Origin: RGIG3701 sp031553595
GTDB lineage: Bacteria > Planctomycetota > Planctomycetia > Pirellulales > Thermoguttaceae
DNA length: 64,000 nucleotides
Assembly (NCBI GenBank): GCA_031553595.1
Contig: JAVBLI010000005.1
Span: 248,001 to 312,000, forward strand
Direction of reading: 5' to 3'
This document shows, piece by piece, positions 59,384 to 64,000 of this stretch (the stretch's first letter is position 1; each line of letters opens with the position of its first letter). The notes beneath the pieces are model-generated. The model did not search any database, was not told the origin of the DNA, and saw nothing but the letters and a program-made list of their open reading frames with translations. A program made the translations under genes and the position numbers.

Positions 59384-61261
59384 TTACACGCTTTCCACAT
59401 ACTCGGGGACGCGTGTTTCCGCTTCCGGAGAAATCGTGTAAAGCGGCTCCGACGCCGGCTTCTTCTCGCCCACAGTGACGGCGGCTTCATAAAACGGACG
59501 CGCGGTCACATGCGGCGGCACGAACTCCACCACCGGCAGCGCGGAATCCGCCACGTGCTCATTCCGCTCATAAAACGTCGGCGGGTCATAAACCCAGTCA
59601 TTCGCTAGGCGTTTTTCTTCCGCGCGCACCTTGAATCCGAGGTAAATCGGGCCGATCAGCCCCATCAGGCGGGCTTTCCAGCCGAATGCCGCGTAAATCT
59701 TGTCCAGCAGCTCGCCGGCCCAGCGCGAAACCGTCGGATTACTCTTACGAAAATGACTTTTCGCATACGCCACCAGCGGTGCGTAAGAACTGATCATGGG
59801 GATGGCTTCCCAGGCATAACGCCGCTGCACGCGGGTGCTGGGGTGATGGCGGTGCTTCAGGTATCCCATGAGCGTGGTCTCCACCACCCGGACGGTGCTG
59901 GGGCCGTTCTGCTGGAAATCATACTCGAAAGCGCCCTGGAGCATGGCGGTTTCCGCGCCGTCCGGAATGCTGGGGTGGCGATAATTGAATTTATACTGGC
60001 CGTGCGTGTCCGCGTAATCCACTTCCTCCACCGATTTCATTTTCCCCGCGGCGGTCAGCTCCCGGTAAAGCGGCGTGCCGTTCACGGGCGTGTAAAGCAT
60101 AAACTGATGAAAGTCCGTATTATAAGACGCGGCATACGCATGCACCTCGTGGATGTTCTCCACCGTGTGCGTTTCCAGCCCGATGATCGAGGAGCCCATG
60201 ATTTTAATGCCGTTCTCACGCATTTCGCGCACGAGCTGATGGACGTCCGTGCCGTTCAGTTTATTATACTGGCTGTCTTTCCCCTCCAGGCCCATCCAGA
60301 CCCACGAAATGCCCAGCCGCACGAGCTGGTCCATGGTGTACTGTCGCAGGGCGTTCGCGGAGCTGAAGACATAAAACGCCCACGCTTTATCATGCTTTTC
60401 CATGAATTCCAGGAGCTCCAGGGCGCGTTTTTTGTGCAGCAGGAAGTTTTCGTCCATGATGAAGAAGGCCTGCACGCCGAGATTCTTTTCCAGGTCGCAC
60501 ATGATGTGGAAAAGCTCTTCCCCGGACTCGAAATAATTGACGAATTTCCCTTTTCCGCCAAACATCGCGCTGGTGGCACAGAAATTACAGCCCAGCGGAC
60601 ACCCCAAAGACGGAATCACCGTAGCGGCCATCCGCGACGCTTCTTCCTCCACTTTCAGGCCCACGTTGCGCGTGCCGAAACCGGAAATGATACGCGGGTG
60701 ACGTAGCGGACGCGCCATGTCATCCCCCAGATACTCGCGCCACCAGCGGACGCCTTCTCCCTTGGCCGCCAGATCGTAATCCACATCCGTCAGGCAGTCG
60801 TCGCCGTTCGTGATGTGCCCGCCGACGACGATCGTCGCTTCCGGCTGATATTCCCGGATCAGACGGCACATTTCCTTCACCTTCCCCTTATTCGGGAGGA
60901 TGGCGGAGATGCCGATGACGTCATATTTGACGGTTTTCAGCTCTTCGATGAAACGGTCGCGGGACGGATAGTCCAGCACCGTACACGGCGCGGCGATGTT
61001 CGTCTGGATGAACATCAGGCCCCAGGAACGGTGGAACATCCGTAGCGAAAACGCACCCTGTTCCCGCGTCACCTGGTTATGGTATAATTCCATGGGATTC
61101 ATTTTCCGGCTGCCGAATTCGTCATCCACGGCATACGGCCCGAACACGCTCGAGAGCAGGATTTTCGTCTGCCTGCCGTGCGGATGCCGGAGCAGTTTCC
61201 GCGAGCACGGCGTGACCATTTCCGGTGAGTGATTCAGCGTGTATTTATTCGGTAAATGCAT
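59384..61261 (-). CDS. Radical SAM protein with B12-binding-type N-terminal domain
   Basis: 625 residues from the ATG at 61261 (AAAGGTG upstream). Residues 90-210 look like a cobalamin-binding fold (YDVIGISAILPNKGKVKEMC, TIVVGGHITNG), though the DxHxxG motif for base-off B12 is missing. The radical SAM cluster motif is CPLGCNFC near residue 240, followed by FFIMDENFLLHKKRALELLE and WVWMGLEGKDSQYNKLNG. The C-terminal 200 residues are unassigned. The likely reaction is a methylation or rearrangement on an unknown substrate. Confidence 0.85.
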   Translation of the reverse strand: MHLPNKYTLNHSPEMVTPCSRKLLRHPHGRQTKILLSSVFGPYAVDDEFGSRKMNPMELYHNQVTREQGAFSLRMFHRSWGLMFIQTNIAAPCTVLDYPSRDRFIEELKTVKYDVIGISAILPNKGKVKEMCRLIREYQPEATIVVGGHITNGDDCLTDVDYDLAAKGEGVRWWREYLGDDMARPLRHPRIISGFGTRNVGLKVEEEASRMAATVIPSLGCPLGCNFCATSAMFGGKGKFVNYFESGEELFHIMCDLEKNLGVQAFFIMDENFLLHKKRALELLEFMEKHDKAWAFYVFSSANALRQYTMDQLVRLGISWVWMGLEGKDSQYNKLNGTDVHQLVREMRENGIKIMGSSIIGLETHTVENIHEVHAYAASYNTDFHQFMLYTPVNGTPLYRELTAAGKMKSVEEVDYADTHGQYKFNYRHPSIPDGAETAMLQGAFEYDFQQNGPSTVRVVETTLMGYLKHRHHPSTRVQRRYAWEAIPMISSYAPLVAYAKSHFRKSNPTVSRWAGELLDKIYAAFGWKARLMGLIGPIYLGFKVRAEEKRLANDWVYDPPTFYERNEHVADSALPVVEFVPPHVTARPFYEAAVTVGEKKPASEPLYTISPEAETRVPEYVESV

Positions 61262-61644
61262 TTTTGACACCTTTTTATTCGGAACAGTTGAGTTTCTCCA
61301 CTTGTCCGCCGATTGCCCTTCGGGAAATACGGCTCGTGGTATGGCTATGAACGGAAATTGTAAAGTTGTGAGGTGAAAATTTTTGGTGAAAACAGGAGTA
61401 CTCCGGGCGGTGGTGCCAGCTTGCGCCATGATGCTCGCCGCCCGCGAGTGATAATAATTCTCTTATTATACTTGTTTTTCGGGTATTTCGCGGTGGCTGG
61501 AAGGCGGTTTAATGTTAATTCGGCGTAATACTTGCGGCGTTTTGGGGCGGTGGTTGGCGAGAAATGTAAACGAAATGTAAATAATGTGTTCGGAAACCCT
61601 GGGTTAACCGGTGAATTTAGAATAGATATCACTTTATCGTTAGC
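61262..61644. other. Intergenic region upstream of the radical SAM gene
   Basis: 383 bp with no gene I can support. It should hold the radical SAM gene promoter on the minus strand, but no clear hexamer pair was found. A run of TAAATG-like words occurs near 61560-61590. Confidence 0.35.
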
Positions 61645-61835
61645 CTAGAGCAGTTACCGAGTTAATATATTCACGAAACAGCAGCCGGGAGCGCAGCGGA
61701 ACGCAGTGACGCGAAGAGACCGGATCGAAGTGGTAAGAATCCCGATGATACTATCCGGTTTCTGCGCGTCATTGCATCCCGCGGCGCTCCCGGCTGCTGT
61801 TTCGTGTGAGTCAATTAATTTGATAGATGCTCTAG
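61645..61835. repeat. Family A palindrome, copy 10 (best preserved termini)
   Basis: 191 bp bounded by perfect inverted CTAGAGCA (61645-61652) and TGCTCTAG (61828-61835). Core arms AAACAGCAGCCGGGAGCGC and GCGCTCCCGGCTGCTGTTT (61676-61802). It stands alone between divergent or distant genes, unlike the other copies. Confidence 0.92.
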
Positions 61836-61940
61836 AAAAGAGATTCATTACAGAAGCGTGCTGCATTTTGACATGGCGTGAGCATTTTTTAATAGAAGAC
61901 CATTCGCCATCAGAAAAATGGCATTTTTTGGTGAAATATC

Positions 61941-61969
61941 TTTGCGACTTCGCGTCTTTGCGTGCAAAA
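61941..61969. repeat. Short degenerate heptamer repeat (TTTGCGA units)
   Basis: TTTGCGACTTCGCGTCTTTG plus CGTGCAAAA. The same kind of CTTTGCGT word occurs as an intergenic repeat in other bacteria. The rest of 61836-62089 holds nothing I can identify. Confidence 0.45.
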
Positions 61970-62089
61970 AAGCAGCGGGAGATCGCGTCCCGTCATGTCA
62001 GGCGGAATTTTGGGACGGCGCTAAGAACGTATTTATCAGATGAGCCGGTTTTCAGACAGGATGAAGCCGCGCGAATTTTAAAATTCACG

Positions 62090-62320
62090 TCATTTTCCGC
62101 ACTTCACGCACTGATTCCGCTGATTTCCGAAACCGCAGGAGCCACATATGACGGCGGGGATGCCGGAGCCACCGATCCATTTCCCGCATTTCACGCAGTC
62201 GTTTTTCTTGTTTCCGAAACCGCAGGAGTTGCAGAGGTAGGCTGGGAAGCTGCTGCTGCCGACCCATTTCCCGCATTTCACGCAATCATTTTTTTTGTTT
62301 CCGAAGCCGCACGAATTGCA
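62090..62320 (-). repeat. Tandem 87-bp coding repeat (about 2.6 units)
   Basis: The zinc-ribbon gene contains direct 87-bp repeats starting at the codons for C41, C70 and C99. The first two are nearly identical at the DNA level; the third is diverged and shortened by the stop. Confidence 0.8.
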
Positions 62321-62440
62321 GTACATGGCCCGGACTGTGGGCGCTGCGGGGGCTTCTTGCGCAGTAACGAAAAACACGCCCGGCAGCGCGAAAACCACAA
62401 AAAGGCTCGCCGCGAGGATGATGAGGATGCGTTTTTTCAT
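62090..62440 (-). CDS. Secreted triple zinc-ribbon protein
   Basis: 116 residues: signal peptide (IILAASLFVVFALPGVFFVT) cleaved near TAQ, then three tandem 29-residue units starting at C41, C70 and C99. Each has CxSCGFGNxxNxCVKCGK, that is C-x2-C-x8-C-x2-C, so three structural zinc sites are predicted. Units 1 and 2 are nearly identical (CNSCGFGNKKNDCVKCGKW), which points to recent duplication of an 87-bp segment. GGAGG precedes the start, 13 bp after hemB. A secreted protein that binds metal beside a zinc-type hemB is notable, but the function is unknown. Confidence 0.8.
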   Translation of the reverse strand: MKKRILIILAASLFVVFALPGVFFVTAQEAPAAPTVRAMYCNSCGFGNKKNDCVKCGKWVGSSSFPAYLCNSCGFGNKKNDCVKCGKWIGGSGIPAVICGSCGFGNQRNQCVKCGK

Positions 62441-62453
62441 TTTTGCCTCCGTG

Positions 62454-63458
62454 TTATTTCATGCTCAGCGCCACGTCTTTCGCCCAGTATGTCAGCAGAA
62501 TTCCCGCGCCGGCGCGAATCATGCTGGTGAGTGTCTCCATCATGACGGTTTTTTCGTCGAGCCAGCCGCGCTGGGCGGCCGCCTTAATCATGCTGTACTC
62601 GCCGGAAACGTTATAAGCGGCCAGGGGCACGCCGGGGAAGCGGTCCGCGACCAGCCGGATGATGTCGAGGTACGCCAGGGCTGGCTTCACCATCACCATG
62701 TCTGCACCCTCCGCCAGATCCAGGGCCGTTTCCCGCAGGGCCGTTTCCGCAGCTGCCGCAGGGTCCATCTGGTACGTCCGACGGTCCCCGAAACTCGGCG
62801 TACTCTCCGCTGCGTCCCGAAATGGTCCGTAAAACCCGCCGGCATACTTCACCGCGTAACTCATAATCGGCAGGTGCTCGAAACCCGCCCCGTCCAGCGC
62901 CCGCCGCATGGCGCCGATCATGCCGTCCATCATACCACTGGGCGCAATCATGTCCGCACCGGCCTGGGCGTGAATGAGTGTCTGCCGCGCCAGCATTTCC
63001 AGCGTGGCATCATTATCCACATCCGTCCGCCCGCCGATTTCCCGCAGGCAACCGCAGTGGCCGTGGCTGGTAAACTCGCAGAAACACAGGTCCGTCATGC
63101 ATAGCAGGCCGGGAGCATTCTCTTTCGCCGTCCGCACGGCCCGCGCGATGATGCCGTCCGAGCTCAGCGCGTCCGAGCCGATTTCGTCTTTTTTAGCCGG
63201 AATACCGAAAAGAATGACGCCGCCCAGCCCCAGCGCCTCCGCCTCCCGCACCTCCTCCGCCAGCACATCCGGCGACATCTGATACACCCCCGGCATGGAC
63301 GCGATTTCCTGCTTCACCCCCGTGCCCTCTCGCACGAAAAGCGGCAGAACCAGCCGTCCCGGGTGCAGCCGGTACTCCTGCACGAGGTTCCGGACCAGCG
63401 GGTTATAACGCAGTCGGCGCATGCGGGTCTGCGGGAATTGCGGCGAGGGATATTCCAT
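62454..63458 (-). CDS. hemB: Delta-aminolevulinic acid dehydratase (porphobilinogen synthase)
   Basis: 334 residues from the ATG at 63458, preferred over 63479 because AAGGA lies eight bases upstream. It joins two aminolevulinate molecules into porphobilinogen. The Schiff-base lysine regions are YAVKYAGGFYGPFRDA and MVMVKPALAYLDII. The metal site DLCFCEFTSHGHCG has the three cysteines of zinc-dependent HemB. Length is typical. It fits with the heme-type kinase at 43178. Confidence 0.95.
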   Translation of the reverse strand: MEYPSPQFPQTRMRRLRYNPLVRNLVQEYRLHPGRLVLPLFVREGTGVKQEIASMPGVYQMSPDVLAEEVREAEALGLGGVILFGIPAKKDEIGSDALSSDGIIARAVRTAKENAPGLLCMTDLCFCEFTSHGHCGCLREIGGRTDVDNDATLEMLARQTLIHAQAGADMIAPSGMMDGMIGAMRRALDGAGFEHLPIMSYAVKYAGGFYGPFRDAAESTPSFGDRRTYQMDPAAAAETALRETALDLAEGADMVMVKPALAYLDIIRLVADRFPGVPLAAYNVSGEYSMIKAAAQRGWLDEKTVMMETLTSMIRAGAGILLTYWAKDVALSMK

Positions 63459-63582
63459 TTTCTGTCCTTCCGGTTTCATTTTTGCGAGTTATTTTCTCCA
63501 TTTTCCGCTTCCATTTAATATATCCGATTTTCCGCGCCGTGGCGAGAGGGGCGGGAAATGAACGCCGGTGTGTGCCCATCAT

Positions 63583-63622
63583 CTCACATTGTCCCCTGTC
63601 CATTGTCAATCGTCCATTGTGC
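63583..63622. repeat. Heptamer repeat (ATGGACA units) at the queG-like gene end
   Basis: CACATTG-TCCCCTG-TCCATTG-TCAATCG-TCCATTG. On the minus strand it encodes the last residues (QWTIDNGQGTM) and stop of the gene at 63584-64000. Confidence 0.7.
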
Positions 63623-64000
63623 GAATTCCCGCACCGCTTCCACCGGGTCGGTGAGCCCCAGCCGCATGGCGGGGAGGTAATGCGAATCATGGGCGTTATG
63701 CATTACGGTCAGGGCGTTGAGCTTCCATTTCCAGAGATTTTCCGGCAGGACGTACCAGAATTTTCGCCCGAGCGTGGCGGCGATTTCGTCGTAGCTCATT
63801 TCCATGATCCGTTCGGGGCGCATCATGGGTAGCAGCTCGGCCAGGCCGGGGAATGCCTCGCCGCCGGGCCAGCGTCTGTGGTTAAATGGGCACGCATCCT
63901 GGCACGCGTCGCAGCCGTAAAGATGCTGACCGATCTGCTCCACCATCGTCGCTGTGGGCATGCCCAGCCCCGGGACATTCGCCGAAAGTGACGTCTGAAA
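63584..64000 (-). CDS. queG: Epoxyqueuosine reductase-like protein, C-terminal part
   Basis: At least 138 residues; the frame continues past the right edge. The iron-sulfur motif YGCDACQDACPFNHR matches the second cluster region of QueG, the cobalamin-dependent enzyme that makes queuosine in tRNA. KWKLNALTVMHNAHDSHYLP and GLTDPVEAVREFAQ form the HEAT-like C-terminal helices. The last ten residues come from a heptamer repeat. The N-terminal catalytic domain is outside the window, so a QueG-like paralogue is possible. Confidence 0.75.
   Translation of the reverse strand, partial: FQTSLSANVPGLGMPTATMVEQIGQHLYGCDACQDACPFNHRRWPGGEAFPGLAELLPMMRPERIMEMSYDEIAATLGRKFWYVLPENLWKWKLNALTVMHNAHDSHYLPAMRLGLTDPVEAVREFAQWTIDNGQGTM

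Noticed and set aside
9333..61835. Family A copies as a CRISPR array
   Set aside because: Copies are scattered over 52 kb, are palindromic and about 100-190 bp long, with no regular spacers and no cas genes.
61706..62530. 274-codon plus-strand ORF
   Set aside because: It begins inside family A copy 10 and runs antisense through the triple zinc-ribbon gene; its repeats only mirror that gene.

Overview
This window looks like chromosomal DNA of a Gram-negative planctomycete (PVC group). The lineage call rests on several gene types together: a DUF1559 pseudopilin, a DUF1571 protein, a PEP-CTERM LamG protein with a FemAB/XrtA-type acyltransferase, a secreted protein with YTV-like blocks, and lipid A genes (lpxC with an OmpH/Skp-like chaperone). 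I cannot place it below phylum. Coding is dense. I saw no tRNA, rRNA, CRISPR array, phage or transposase gene.

Layout. 1-6 kb, mainly minus strand: end of an unknown gene, plsC, cmk and a phenylacetate-CoA ligase, then a 585-bp non-coding region with DnaA-box-like sites and an AT-rich flank, then a large ExeA-like ATPase. 6-14 kb: LarA-like protein, orphan membrane-fusion protein, cutA, secreted and lipid-anchored proteins, tatD. 15-22 kb: ompH-like, lpxC, FemAB-like, PQQ-propeller, rpmA. 22-25 kb: Cdd1-like protein and a response regulator/histidine kinase pair. 25-30 kb: ridA, a 7TM HD phosphodiesterase and phoH in one minus-strand operon. 30-36 kb: CYTH protein, LamG PEP-CTERM protein, lipoprotein, pheA with a Phe/Tyr-rich leader peptide. 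36-42 kb: a chaperone operon groEL-groES-groEL-dnaJ-grpE. 42-50 kb: efpL, a heme-type histidine kinase, larB, an enolase-superfamily enzyme, a nuclease, and an AMMECR1-MEMO fusion. 50-54 kb: mlaE-mlaF-mlaD lipid transport operon. 54-64 kb: DUF1559 pseudopilin, DUF1571 protein, UDP-sugar pyrophosphorylase, radical SAM/B12 protein, a secreted triple zinc ribbon, hemB and the end of a queG-like gene.

The most unusual layer is between the genes. Nearly every spacer holds a long inverted repeat, and these fall into distinct families. Family A is a palindrome of about 100-190 bp with AAACAGCAGCCGGG arms and CTAGAGCA-like ends (11 copies plus fragments). A second class is built from degenerate 7-bp units, usually arranged as a hairpin, with a different heptamer at almost every site. 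Both classes sit against stop codons and in several cases supply the stop codon or the last residues of the protein. In the chaperone operon three successive spacers are each filled by a different heptamer hairpin. The second notable item is the 32-codon leader ORF rich in Phe, Tyr and Trp upstream of pheA, which suggests attenuation control.
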